From Azotobacter salinestris (lineage in GTDB: Bacteria; Pseudomonadota; Gammaproteobacteria; Pseudomonadales; Pseudomonadaceae), in contig NZ_CP045303.1 in NCBI RefSeq assembly GCF_009363155.1, forward strand, positions 1 through 64,000: a stretch of 64,000 nucleotides of DNA, in the 5' to 3' direction. Of the stretch, positions 33,405-42,441 are shown piece by piece (within the stretch, counting starts at the first letter, position 1; each line of letters begins with the position of its first letter). The notes beneath the pieces are model-generated. The model worked only from the letters and a program-made list of their open reading frames with translations, searched no databases and was not told where the DNA came from. The translations under genes were made by a program, and so were the position numbers.

Positions 33405-34567
33405 GAAGCGCGGCATACCCCGTACTTTTAGTGCGGGGAAGGATAGCGCGGACGGCGTAGCCGTCCCTTCTTGGGGTAAAATGCCGGCATGAAGCAGACC
33501 AAGACCCTGCAAGTTCGCGTTCGAGACAAGCATGCTCCGCTGCTGCGCCAGATGGCCCGCAGCGTCAACTTCGTCTGGAATTACCTGAACGAACTGAGCC
33601 AGCGCTCGATTCGCGAGCGCGGGGTCTTTCTGTCCGCCTATGACATGCACCCCTACACCAAGGGTGCCGGCAAGGATCTCGGTCTGCACAGCCACACTTT
33701 GCAATGCGTGGCTGCCGAGTACGTCACCCGGCGCAGGCAGTTCAAGAAGGTCCGGCTGAATTGGCGAAAGTCTGGCGGTGCCCGTCGCTCCCTCGGCTGG
33801 ATTCCGGTCAACACCGGAGCGGCAAGCTGGAAGAACGGGCAGGTCTACCACAACGGGCACTACTTCAAGGTCTGGGACAGCTACGGCTTGGGCCGGTACA
33901 GGTTCCGCTCGGGCAGCTTCAGCGAGGATGCGCGGGGCCGCTGGTACTTCAACGTCGCCGTGGAGATAGAGGCTGAGCTTTCGCCAGGGCAAGGGGCGGT
34001 CGGCATCGACCTGGGCCTCAAGGACGTGGCGACCTGCAGCGATGGCATGAAGTTGGAGAACGGCCGCTTCTACCGCGACCTGGAGGCGAAGCTGGCAATT
34101 GCCCAACGCGCCGGCAAGAAGGTCCGCACCAGGGCGATCCATGCCAAGATCGCCAACCGCCGCAAGGACGCCTTGCATAAATTCAGCCGGCAACTGGTGA
34201 ACCGGTACGGCGAAATCCACGTGGGGGATGTGTCGTCCACGAAACTCGTGAAGACCCGGATGGCCAAGTCGGTGCTCGACGCCGGCTGGGGCCAGTTGAA
34301 GACGATGCTGGAATACAAGTGCGCACACGCAGGCATCGTCTTCAAGGTGGTCGACGAGCGCTACACCACCCAAACCTGTTCGAGTTGCGGCGCTCTGCCC
34401 GATTCGCGGCCGAAAGGTATCGCAGGACTTGGAATGAGGGAATGGACCTGCAGTGAGTGCGGTGTCGCTCACGACCGCGACGTGAACGCGGCCAGGAATA
34501 TTCTCGCGGCCGGGCATGGCCGTCCAGCAGTGGGAATCCCCGCCCTTTAGGGCGGGGAGGATGTCAA
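33405..34567 (+). mobile_element. IS200/IS605-superfamily tnpB-only element (IS1341 type), complete
   Basis: The element lies between TCAA (33401-33404) and its own terminal TCAA (34564-34567). A subterminal hairpin occurs at each end: CCCCGTAC-TTTTA-GTGCGGGG near 33419 and CCCCGCCC-TTTA-GGGCGGGG just after tnpB. The terminal GGATGTCAA is repeated at the TnpB remnant ending at 48057. It has no tnpA, so it needs a transposase in trans. Its boundaries are confirmed by the restored integrase frame. Confidence 0.85.
33489..34550 (+). CDS. tnpB: TnpB RNA-guided endonuclease, intact
   Basis: 353 residues. Start MKQTKTLQVRVRDKHAPLLRQ, with helix-turn-helix WNYLNELSQRSIR. The RuvC-like parts are present: AVGIDLGLKDVATCSDG (Asp, about 173), the EIHVGDVSSTKLVKTRMAKS block, the zinc finger TCSSCGALPDSRP..WTCSECGVAHDRDVNAARNIL (final Asp, about 325). 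The usual catalytic Glu position appears as Asp in VGDVSS, as is common in this subgroup. Family members use an omega RNA from the element's right end to cut DNA at the excision scar. This is the only apparently functional tnpB in the window. Confidence 0.93.
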   Translation: MKQTKTLQVRVRDKHAPLLRQMARSVNFVWNYLNELSQRSIRERGVFLSAYDMHPYTKGAGKDLGLHSHTLQCVAAEYVTRRRQFKKVRLNWRKSGGARRSLGWIPVNTGAASWKNGQVYHNGHYFKVWDSYGLGRYRFRSGSFSEDARGRWYFNVAVEIEAELSPGQGAVGIDLGLKDVATCSDGMKLENGRFYRDLEAKLAIAQRAGKKVRTRAIHAKIANRRKDALHKFSRQLVNRYGEIHVGDVSSTKLVKTRMAKSVLDAGWGQLKTMLEYKCAHAGIVFKVVDERYTTQTCSSCGALPDSRPKGIAGLGMREWTCSECGVAHDRDVNAARNILAAGHGRPAVGIPAL

Positions 34568-34964
34568 CTCTGCCCGCAGGTAGACCTCTGGCCGGATCAT
34601 CCCGCTCGGGTAGAGCACATCGGCCACTTCGAGCAATGCCAGCTCGGTCACTCGGATGCCAGTTGTGTGGGTGATCCAGAGCAGCATCACGTCGCGCTCG
34701 GGCATGCGCCCGGTGACGGAGGCGACACGGACGAGATGGCGAAACTGACCAGGGCGAAGGGATGCAGCGCGGCGGGTGGCGGTGGCCATGTAGGACTCTC
34801 TGTCAGAATTGGACGGGGATCGAGGTCGATCCTGAGAGAGTCGGCGGCGGGCCTCCTGAACATCATACAGCTAGGCCCGGCGCGATGTTCACGGAAACTC
34901 CCGCCGGCGCCTCGCCTTCGCCAAGGCCCTGCCAGGAGGGCGTGTACGCGAGGCTCAGCAGCGC

Positions 34965-35402
34965 CTAGATGAGGCGGGAATCGAGGGGGAATTTCTCTAC
35001 CTGAATGCTCGCCCCGCTGGCCTCGGGATGCACCGGGTTGAACAGGTAGTTGGTCGTGCAGGGGATAATGGCGCTCGGCACCGGAAGCAGCAGAGCGCTT
35101 CGCCCATCCAGGAAGCGATCCCCCATGGCGCGCGTGACTTCTGGGGCAGACTTCCAGTGCTCCGGAAGCGGCGGAAGCTCGGCCCGCGAAACCGGGTCCG
35201 GAAGCTCGATGCGGATCAATTGGAGCGTTGTGGGGAAGTCCTCGGGGTCGATTTCCAGGTGGACAAGCACCTCCAGCATTGCCCCGGCCGGGCTGTCCGC
35301 CGCATAGACGACCGGCCTGCCAAGGTGGTGCCACCGGCCACTGGCGCGCAGGCCGCCGACTCCGCTGAGATCGGCGTAGGCGCTGATCCGCCACAGAATC
35401 AC
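34965..35402 (-). CDS. RES-domain toxin
   Basis: 145 residues. Conserved RES features are WRISAYADLSGVGG (Arg), GRWHHLGRPVVYAADSPAGAMLEVLVH (Tyr/Ser/Glu) and the C-terminal TTNYLFNPVHPEA. RES toxins degrade NAD+. It overlaps the antitoxin by ATGA (35399-35402). The domain is complete and the catalytic-type residues are present. Confidence 0.93.
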   Translation of the reverse strand: MILWRISAYADLSGVGGLRASGRWHHLGRPVVYAADSPAGAMLEVLVHLEIDPEDFPTTLQLIRIELPDPVSRAELPPLPEHWKSAPEVTRAMGDRFLDGRSALLLPVPSAIIPCTTNYLFNPVHPEASGASIQVEKFPLDSRLI

Positions 35403-35848
35403 AGGGCCAGACCTTCGGCGATTTGCAGCAGCATTTCCTCCACCTGGCTGGTGCCCTGCTGGGTGGTGAGCATCTGCATGGGCGTCAGGCCGGAAAACCG
35501 CTCCTTGGGCTTGGAGAGCCAGCGTTTGGCCTTCTCGCGGTCACCGAAAACAGCCTCGGCCATTGCCGTGATATGGGCAGCGCGAAAAAACCGGTCGCTT
35601 TCCTCCACGGTCAGCGGCTGGTCTCGCTCGATGCGGCTCTTGAGGGTGCGCAGGGGGATGATCTGGTCGCGCTCCAGCGGCGTGACCACCCCGGCCTCGG
35701 TCAGCTGCACCAGGCGGGTCGCAGGAAAGCCCTTGGTGATCCGGGTGTGGATCTCGAAGTCGGTTGCCGACTCCGGGATGTCCAGCAGGCTTTGAAGGCG
35801 CGCCCGGTAGGCGGTGTAGCCATGGTCACGCAGGACTTCAGCAAGCAT
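35399..35848 (-). CDS. Xre/MbcA/ParS-type antitoxin
   Basis: 149 residues. The helix-turn-helix part is GFPATRLVQLTEAGVVTPLERDQIIPLRTLKSRIERDQPL; the C-terminal DUF2384 part reads RFFRAAHITAMAEAVFGDREKAKRWLSKPKERFSGLTPMQML, which is diagnostic. This DUF2384 region caps the NAD-binding cleft of RES toxins. The operator candidate is at 35866-35898. Confidence 0.93.
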   Translation of the reverse strand: MLAEVLRDHGYTAYRARLQSLLDIPESATDFEIHTRITKGFPATRLVQLTEAGVVTPLERDQIIPLRTLKSRIERDQPLTVEESDRFFRAAHITAMAEAVFGDREKAKRWLSKPKERFSGLTPMQMLTTQQGTSQVEEMLLQIAEGLAL

Positions 35849-35865
35849 GGGGGGAGCCTCCTATT

Positions 35866-35898
35866 CGGTGTTTACCGGATTGTATCCGGCATTTACCG
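35866..35898 (-). promoter_or_regulatory. Promoter/operator of the RES-Xre operon
   Basis: Two CGGYRTTTACCG motifs (35866-35877 and 35887-35898), each itself near-palindromic, are spaced 21 bp apart centre to centre, two helical turns. They flank TACAAT on the minus strand (35879-35884), a good -10 box. This fits autoregulation by the Xre antitoxin. Confidence 0.55.
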
Positions 35899-36064
35899 AA
35901 AGAAACAACAGCCCCATCTGCCATACCATCCCGAGGCGATTTTGCCTGCTGGGAATGAGCGCCAGCAGAGCTCTTGCCGACGGCACAACCGACATGCTCT
36001 CGAGCACTGAGCGGCTTGGGTTGCTGCGCCTGGGGCGTAATCTGGGCACAAACACGGAGGCCCT

Positions 36065-36553
36065 ATGCCCATTACCCTCGACCAACTCACCCAAGCCGTA
36101 GCCAGCGAAAGCCTTGAAGCTGCCTGTTGGCGCCAGCCGCGCGTCATCGCCCATATCCTGCGCTCTTGCGCCGAGGGCCATCCTTTCCGCGACTTCGCCC
36201 ACGGCACGCTCGATGCCGTGCTCGAACTTCCCGAGGGAAAATTCTCGCTGCGGATTCGCTGGGAGGCCGAAGGACAATCGCAGGCCGAGCACGGCTGGAT
36301 ATGCCGCGAGGCCCTGCACATGAACGGCGGCGGCATCTTCTCCGACGTACCCATTCTCGACGAGGGCGGAGCCCCGCTGGCCGCCGATGCGGACGAGCTG
36401 GCGGGCCTCGCCTACGAGTTCTTCTCCTACCAGGACATCGAGTCAGCCATTACGCCGGTACTGCCGGTGCGCCCGGAGCCAAAGTCTGCACCGGGCCCGG
36501 ATGCCGATCTATTCAGGCCTTGGCATGGCCGGCGCAAAAGGTACGGGCGATGA
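36065..36553 (+). CDS. Hypothetical protein
   Basis: 162 residues, beginning MPITLDQLTQAVASESLEAA, 6 bp after GGAGG. Central part: HPFRDFAHGTLDAVLELPEGKFSLRIRWEAEG; the end is Pro/Arg-rich (WHGRRKRYGR). High-GC codon use matches the surroundings. No known domain was recognised. It is divergent from the RES-Xre operon. Confidence 0.6.
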   Translation: MPITLDQLTQAVASESLEAACWRQPRVIAHILRSCAEGHPFRDFAHGTLDAVLELPEGKFSLRIRWEAEGQSQAEHGWICREALHMNGGGIFSDVPILDEGGAPLAADADELAGLAYEFFSYQDIESAITPVLPVRPEPKSAPGPDADLFRPWHGRRKRYGR

Positions 36554-36758
36554 GCAGACCACCCACGCCCTACCTGCTGCGACGGCACAGGGCCGCCTGA
36601 ACCCAGCCAGGGTGGCAAGGGTCTCCAGCAGGTCTTTACTGCTCGGGTGGGTGGGGCAAAGAAAGGAGGTCGGGAAGCATGCCGTCTAGCGACTCCTGGG
36701 CCGGCACTTGCTGCAGAGGGTCACCTCCGCAGCGACACGCCGGATATTGCTCGGTAAT

Positions 36759-38372
36759 TCACCACAACTCCAGCCGCCAGCCCTCCAAAGTCGCCACCAG
36801 TCGATCTGTCAGAGAAAGATTGTTCAGAAAGGTGTCATCGTGCGAAACCACTAATATCGCGCCTTGATAGCCGCGCAGCATGGATTCCAGGGCTTGAACC
36901 GAAGGCAGATCAAGATGATTACTGGGTTCGTCCAGCAACAAGAGTTGAGCTGGTGGATCGGCGTAGAGCACGCAGGCCAAGGCCGCTTTCAGGCGCTCAC
37001 CGCCGCTGAGCGAGCCGCTCGGAGCGGTTATCTTTTGCGCATCCAGGCCCAATTGCGCCAGTCGTGTCCGCAACACGTCCTCTCCTGCGGTGCTGTTGGC
37101 TGCCAGTATCTGTTCAATGGTTGACCGCTGCGGCACCAAGTCGGCCAGTTGCTGGTCGAGATAGGCACTTTTGACATACACGTTGCAGCGGCCAGACACC
37201 GGTGGAAACTGACCGGCCAGCAGTTTGAGCAAGGTGGATTTGCCGCAGCCGTTCGGGCCGACGACGCCTATACGCTGCTGGCCGCTCAATGTCAGGCTGA
37301 TCTTTCGCAGGGCGGGCGGTACGAAGGGGAGTTCTACTTCATCCAGTGCCGCCACTCGGCGTTGCGGTGCCTGGGTGACAGGAAGCGTATGCAGCGTGAT
37401 CTGGGCATCATCTTCCACCTGCTGTGCGGCATCGCGCACGCGCTGGGACAGTTGCTCCCGCAAGGCCGTTTGCTGCTGTCGCAACTTGCCTGCCGAGCCT
37501 TCGCTGCGCTCCTTCTGGCGATCAAGCAGGATCTTCGCCTGGTTGGCCTCGCGTCCGTGCCGGTTGCCACGCGCCTGTCGGCGTTCCTGCCGTTCACACT
37601 GTTCGCGCAGAGACTGTTCTTCGCGCTTGCGTTCGAGCTTGCGCTGTTCGAGCTGCTGAATGGCGCTCTCACGCTCCAGGGCTTTGCATTGCGCATAGAA
37701 CGAGTAGCCGCCACCGTAGTTGCGCAGCCCTAGCGGCGACAACTCCACGATGCGGGCCATCACCTCCAGCAGTTGCCGGTCATGGCTGACCACCAGCAGG
37801 CCATTCGGCCAGCGCTGCAATTGCTCGATCAGTGCCTGGCGGTTCGGACGGTCGAGATGGTTGCTGGGCTCGTCGAGAATCAGAAAATCGGCGTCCGAGA
37901 GAACGGCTCCAATCAAGGCGACACGCATGGCCTCGCCGCCGCTGAGGGTGCTCGCCGGAGTCTGGGGATTCAGATGCCCTAATCCATTTCGCACCAACTC
38001 ATGCTGCAGGCGCTGACGAACATCCCAACAATCACCCACGGCATCAAAATCAACCTGCGCCGTGCTACCGGCCTCGATGCGCTCCAGCGCATTCAATGTG
38101 GCCTGTACACCCGCTAGGCTGGCGACGGAGACATGATTCAGGCGGGAAACCTGCTGGGACAGGTAATGCACTGTGCCAGAGCGCAAACAGCGTCCAGTGG
38201 AGGGTTCCAGCTCCCCGGCCAAGATGCGCGCCAGCACGGTTTTGCCGATGCCATTGCGCCCAACCAAGCCAGTGGGCTGTTGGTCGAATTGCTCGGTGAG
38301 ATTGGAGAAAAGCGTTCTGCCATCGGACAGAACGTAGGAAAGGCTGTCCAGCGCCAGATAAGGATTCATCAT
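36759..38372 (-). CDS. ABC-F family ATPase
   Basis: 537 residues (MMNPYLALD; the second Met is the alternative). Two ABC domains without membrane segments: Walker A GLVGRNGIGKTVLARIL (about 35) and GVVGPNGCGKSTLLKLL (about 348); signatures TLSGGEAMRVAL and SLSGGERLKAAL; Walker B ADFLILDEPSNHLD and LLLLDEPSNHLD. The linker between them is charged and helical (ERKREEQSLREQCERQERRQ region). ABC-F proteins act on ribosomes, relieving stalls or giving resistance to antibiotics; this one resembles housekeeping-like members of mobile distribution. Confidence 0.92.
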   Translation of the reverse strand: MMNPYLALDSLSYVLSDGRTLFSNLTEQFDQQPTGLVGRNGIGKTVLARILAGELEPSTGRCLRSGTVHYLSQQVSRLNHVSVASLAGVQATLNALERIEAGSTAQVDFDAVGDCWDVRQRLQHELVRNGLGHLNPQTPASTLSGGEAMRVALIGAVLSDADFLILDEPSNHLDRPNRQALIEQLQRWPNGLLVVSHDRQLLEVMARIVELSPLGLRNYGGGYSFYAQCKALERESAIQQLEQRKLERKREEQSLREQCERQERRQARGNRHGREANQAKILLDRQKERSEGSAGKLRQQQTALREQLSQRVRDAAQQVEDDAQITLHTLPVTQAPQRRVAALDEVELPFVPPALRKISLTLSGQQRIGVVGPNGCGKSTLLKLLAGQFPPVSGRCNVYVKSAYLDQQLADLVPQRSTIEQILAANSTAGEDVLRTRLAQLGLDAQKITAPSGSLSGGERLKAALACVLYADPPAQLLLLDEPSNHLDLPSVQALESMLRGYQGAILVVSHDDTFLNNLSLTDRLVATLEGWRLELW

Positions 38373-39000
38373 GCGTCATTCCAAGGATGCCAAGATCTCC
38401 CCCTGCTTGTAGGGGTAGGTAGAGACAGGCCGTCATACAGACGGTGGCATCAAAGGCGCATTGGATGAATACCTCGTGAGTTTTGGCGATTGGCGTCGAG
38501 TATAGAAAATCGTTTGAGACAGATGCAAACAGAGCATGCGAGGCCGTGCCAACGTTGGAATGCTATCGACCGATGGCTCTATTCAGATGGCGGCAAAAGA
38601 CCGCTCTTGGTCGACTCTGTTGAAAAACGGATTTGCGGTAGGCATGTTGCGGCGAACCGGTTGGGGACTCGGCACCACGCCTGTGCGCACGCCCTCCACA
38701 TCGATTCAGGATGAAACTCAATTTTCATCCCACAACTGATCGCTGCGGATCTTCTTCCCTTCCAGGGCAGCGATGGCCATTGCCTCGAAGAAGGCAGGCG
38801 CCCCGGTGCGGTGGGTGCGGCCGGAAAGGCGAAGTCAGGCCACGCACTGCCCGCACGCAGCCTCAATGCCAGCGGAAAAATTCGCTCTCACCCGCTGCCG
38901 GCCGTTCAGATGCAGGGGGCACGAACTCGCGCGATTGCGATGGATGATCCTCCCCTGATGCATTCCATGCAGATTTTTCGGGTATTAGGGAAAAGTGCTG
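38373..39000. other. Gap without recognisable gene
   Basis: 628 bases between the ABC-F start and HigA. Only short overlapping frames; none shows a family motif or good ribosome site. A TTGAAAAACGG-type stretch near 38619 hints at decayed mobile DNA, but this is not firm. Confidence 0.35.
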
Positions 39001-39363
39001 TCAGGCAGCACCAGCCAGCAGGCTTTCATAGGGAATGCGCAGCCCATCATGAAGGCGCTTTATCATTGCCAGGCTCAATTTGCGCTTTCGGTTCAATACT
39101 TCGGAAACCCTACCGCTAGAACCGATATACGGCTCTAGGTCGCTAGGGGTCAGCCCCTGCTGATCCATGCGGAATTTGATGGCCTCGATGGGGTCAGACG
39201 GCGGGATCGGATAATGCTCGTCCTCATATTTCTCGATCAGTACCGCCAGCACCTCCAGTTCATCGCCCTCCGGGGTACCGATTTCGGCACCCCACAGTTG
39301 CTCCATGCGTGCAAAGGCGGCGGCCAAGTCTTCCTCGGAACGAATCGGCTTGATATTCATCAC
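39001..39363 (-). CDS. higA: HigA-family antitoxin
   Basis: 120 residues. An N-terminal helical part (RSEEDLAAAFARMEQLWGAEIGTPEGDELEVLAVLIEKYE) precedes an HTH_XRE domain: DPIEAIKFRMDQQGLTPSDLEPYIGSSGRVSEVLNRKRKLSLAMIKRL. This is the long HigA type encoded after HigB. It overlaps the toxin gene by ATGA and would repress the operon. Confidence 0.93.
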   Translation of the reverse strand: MMNIKPIRSEEDLAAAFARMEQLWGAEIGTPEGDELEVLAVLIEKYEDEHYPIPPSDPIEAIKFRMDQQGLTPSDLEPYIGSSGRVSEVLNRKRKLSLAMIKRLHDGLRIPYESLLAGAA

Positions 39364-39668
39364 ACTGTCTCCGCGTTGATCTGGTCGTACTGGGCATGAG
39401 TGCCTACGAATCTCACGAACCCAAGCTGTCGTTCGTAGTCGATTGCCAAGATCACCCGATATTTGTTACCTGCAATATTAAAAACCACACGGCCGCCTTT
39501 CAGGATGCTTGCTGTACGTAGCTCTGCCTTGACCTCCTGCGGCGTGTGGTAAGTGGCTTTCTCCATGTGCCGATACCACTCCACCAGAGGTGTCATGGCG
39601 TCTGCATAAGCCGGGCTGCTTTCCCAGAAAGCGCGCAATGTACCTCGCGCAATAATTCTCACCGCCAT
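39360..39668 (-). CDS. higB: HigB-family mRNA interferase toxin
   Basis: 102 residues. Start VRIIARGTLRAFWESSPAYADAMTPLVEW, conserved GGRVVFNIAGNKYRVILAIDYERQLGFVRFVGTHAQYDQIN. This is the HigB (RelE-superfamily) fold with FVGTHAxYD as the C-terminal signature. It cleaves translated mRNA. The reversed order, toxin before antitoxin, is the HigBA hallmark. Confidence 0.95.
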   Translation of the reverse strand: MAVRIIARGTLRAFWESSPAYADAMTPLVEWYRHMEKATYHTPQEVKAELRTASILKGGRVVFNIAGNKYRVILAIDYERQLGFVRFVGTHAQYDQINAETV

Positions 39669-40279
39669 GCACCTCCCAATTTGGGAGAAAGTCTAGCCAG
39701 CCAGCTTGGCAGTGGCAACAACAGGATTTCCCGAATACCCGATTTTTCCTGCTGGGGATATTACTGCGCGGCTGGATTGGGCAGGGAAGGGGGTCGGGAA
39801 ACATACCGTCTAGTGATCCTTGAACTGAGGGCTTGCCGCGCTTCTCCTGCGGGCAGTAGGTGAGCTGGCTGGGGCATGGGGAAGCGGCGTCCAGCGGGGG
39901 AGCCTAGCTCATAGCGTGAGCTAGGGGTAGCTCAGCAGGTGAGCTTTCCAAATAAAAAAATCCTTCAAAATCAACGAACTGAATTTCGTCTCTTCTCATG
40001 ATCTTGGCCCGTCTTCAGGTCTGCGATGGTGGGCACTCCGCCAAAGTCGCCTGCCGGCGGCGGCCAGCCGGAATCGATCGACAGACTGCGGCTGCGCCTC
40101 CGCTAGCCAATCGCTCCCGACCGGCTCCATCAACAGCATTCCATGGCCGCCTCAAGCCCAGCGGATCTTTTCTCCCCGGCTTGCATGGCTCATCTGGCCT
40201 TATGGCTTGGGATTCCCCGGATGCCCCGTAGCTTGAAGCTATAAGCCTCACCGAGAGGCCGGCAAAGCACGGAGCCCCT
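39669..40279. other. Gap without recognisable gene
   Basis: No family motif on either strand. The notable structure is the hairpin pair at 39904-39945. The end of the stretch abuts the right end of the TnpB element at 40280. Confidence 0.35.
39904..39945. repeat. Two adjacent hairpins sharing AGCTCA arms
   Basis: CTAGCTCA-tagcg-TGAGCTAG (39904-39924) is followed by AGCTCA-gcagg-TGAGCT (39929-39945). Both stems are perfect and share the same arm sequence. No strong T-run follows, so this is not a clear terminator. Confidence 0.5.
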
Positions 40280-41336
40280 TTGACTGCTCCCCTCCCTGAA
40301 GGAAGGGGATTCCCAATTCACTGAGAACAGGACACGGATACTTGACCCATGCCGCTTACATTCTCTCCAAGGGCTAACACCGCCAGCCCGGCGGCTTTCA
40401 CGTTGATCGCGGCGTTCACGTCGCGGTCATGCTCGGTTCCGCATTCCGGGCAACTCCAGCGGCGAACATCCAGCGGCAGGCGCTCAAGGATATGCCCGCA
40501 GCAGGCACAGCGTTTCGAGCTGGGGTACCAGCGGTCGATCTGGACGATCTGCCGACCGCCCATTCGCCCTTGTATTCCAGCTGGCGAACGAATTCACCCC
40601 AGCCTGCATCGACAATGGCTTTGCTCAGTTTCGGATGGCGGATCATGTTCTTCACAGCAAGGGTTTCGGCGCAGACCACTTGGTTCTCGTTAATCAGTCT
40701 GCGGGACAGCTTGTGCAAGCCGTCCGCTCGGCAATCGGAAATTTTCGCGTGAATACGGGCCACTTTCCGTCGAGCCTTGGCGCGGTTCTTCGAGCCGAGC
40801 TGCTTCTTGCTCAGCCGGCGTTGGGCCAGGGCCAGACGGGCGGCGTATTTCGCGGTGTGGCGGGGATTGCCGAATCGTTCACCCTCGCTGGTGACGAACA
40901 GGTCTTTCAGCCCCAGGTCGATGCCGAGCGTTTTCGGCACAACCGGAAGGGTTTCGGCCTCGAACTCGCACAGGCAGGACACGAAGTACCGGCCTGCGGA
41001 GTCTTTGGAAATCGTGACCGTGGAGGGCTCGCCCGGAAGCGGACGACTCCAACGGATGTCCAGCGGCGCATCGCACTTGGCCAGGAACAGCTTGCCGTCG
41101 CGGTAGCGGAAGGCCGAGCTGGTGAACTCGGCGGACTGCCGGTGCCGTTTCTTCTTGAAGACCGGGTACTTCGCTCGACCCTCGAAAAAGTTCTTGAACG
41201 CAGCCTGCTGGTGGCGAAGGCACTGCTGCAATGGCACCGAACTGACTTCATTGAGAAAAGCCAGCTCCGGTTGCTTCTTGAGCGCGGTCAGGCGACTGCT
41301 GGCCGCCGTATAGCCGATCTTCTTCTGCTCCTGGTA

Positions 41337-42441
41337 TTAATCCGGCAATCCAATACCCCAAATCATGCCGCATAGGCTATTTTGGGGTGCCTGAAGTACG
41401 AGCGAATTCGCTCGGGCTTTGATTGCAGGCGGCGCATGACCGAACGAACACGTCCTTCCAGAGCCTCCCGGCTTCTCGCGCTCGGCCCGCTGCGCACCTG
41501 CTGCTTGAGGTCGCCATTGAGGTACTCGTCCGGGTTGAGCTCCGGGGCGTACGCAGGCAGAAAGAACACCTCGATCCGCTCTCGTCGCTCGCCCAGCCAG
41601 GCTTTCACTGTCTTGCAGTGATGCACGCGCAGGTTGTCCAGGATCAGGAACACCTTGCGCCCTTGGGTGTCCCGGATCAGCCGCCCCAGGAAGCGGATCA
41701 ACACAGTCGCCGTCATGGTTTCCCGGTACAGCATGAAGCGCAGCTTGCCCCGGTTGGTCACCGTCGAAATCATGTTCGTGGCAAAGCGGCTTCCACTGAC
41801 CTCGCGTACCGGCGTTCGCCCTGTCGGGGCGTAGCTGCGCCCCGCGTGGCTATCGCTGCGCAAGCCGGTTTCATCGCCCCAGTGAATCTCGCCGCTCTCG
41901 GCCTTGGCACGCTGTTCGATCTTCGGGTACTCGGTCTTCAACCAGCGCTGTATCGCCTCGGGCTGCTGCTGATAGGCGCGCTTCAACGGCCGCTGCGGGG
42001 TATAGCCCCAACGCTTGAGGTATTCGCCGACCGTCCGGATCGGCATCTGAAAACCACAGTGCAGGGCGATCAGGGCCTGTACCGCCTCCCGAGTCCAGAG
42101 CGCGAAAGCGAGCTTCAGCTGGTCTGGCATGGTATCGAGCAGCAACGTGCGAATCAGCGCCTCCTGCTCCGGGCTGAGGCTGCGGCGCTCTCCTGGCAGT
42201 GACCCGCGCTGGCCACCCTCGATGGCAGCCGCCTTGCCCTGGCGCTGCGCCACCTCAACCCAGTGCGCCACGGTGCGCAGATGAACGCCAACGGCTTCGC
42301 CGATGGCTCGGTAGGTATACCCCTGCTCGCGCATGCGAAGGGCGATGGCGCGTTTTTCGCGCTGTTCCAGGGGGCTGAGGCTTCGGGCGTCACGGGTCAT
42401 CGGGAAAATGCTGATTATGCCCTATTTTATTGCCGGATTAA
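41337..42441 (-). mobile_element. IS630-family element, copy C
   Basis: 1105 bp with ends TTAATCCGGCAAT and ATTGCCGGATTAA, flanked by TA (41335-41336, 42442-42443). It sits inside a tnpB gene, whose reading frame resumes when the element and one TA are removed. Confidence 0.93.
41363..42400 (-). CDS. IS630-family transposase, intact
   Basis: 345 residues. Helix-turn-helix YTYRAIGEAVGVHLRTVAHW (about 29-48), winged-helix part YLKRWGYTPQRPLKRAYQQ, and DDE residues in IHWGDETGLRSDSHAGR (D), VFLILDNLRVHHCK (D) and LPAYAPELNPDEYLNGDLK (E). Related to the copy at 56950 (shared RWGxTPQRPxKRAxxQ) but not to copies A/B. Confidence 0.95.
   Translation of the reverse strand: MTRDARSLSPLEQREKRAIALRMREQGYTYRAIGEAVGVHLRTVAHWVEVAQRQGKAAAIEGGQRGSLPGERRSLSPEQEALIRTLLLDTMPDQLKLAFALWTREAVQALIALHCGFQMPIRTVGEYLKRWGYTPQRPLKRAYQQQPEAIQRWLKTEYPKIEQRAKAESGEIHWGDETGLRSDSHAGRSYAPTGRTPVREVSGSRFATNMISTVTNRGKLRFMLYRETMTATVLIRFLGRLIRDTQGRKVFLILDNLRVHHCKTVKAWLGERRERIEVFFLPAYAPELNPDEYLNGDLKQQVRSGPSARSREALEGRVRSVMRRLQSKPERIRSYFRHPKIAYAA

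Larger units (their letters stand above)
32946..34789 (-). pseudogene. Short tyrosine recombinase gene split by a TnpB element
   Basis: The N-terminal part is 34568-34789 (74 codons) and the C-terminal part 32946-33404 (153 codons). Joined at GAG/TTGATCACG they give one 226-residue frame. Arg I is in THTTGIRVTELALLEVADV (about residue 48). The second part holds HSGRRSLAARVLAATGD (HxxR) and GRQCLDHSKPYL with the terminal active Tyr. It is a small integrase lacking the core-binding domain, like plasmid/ICE tyrosine recombinases of Pseudomonas. Excising 33405-34567 would restore it exactly. Confidence 0.88.
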
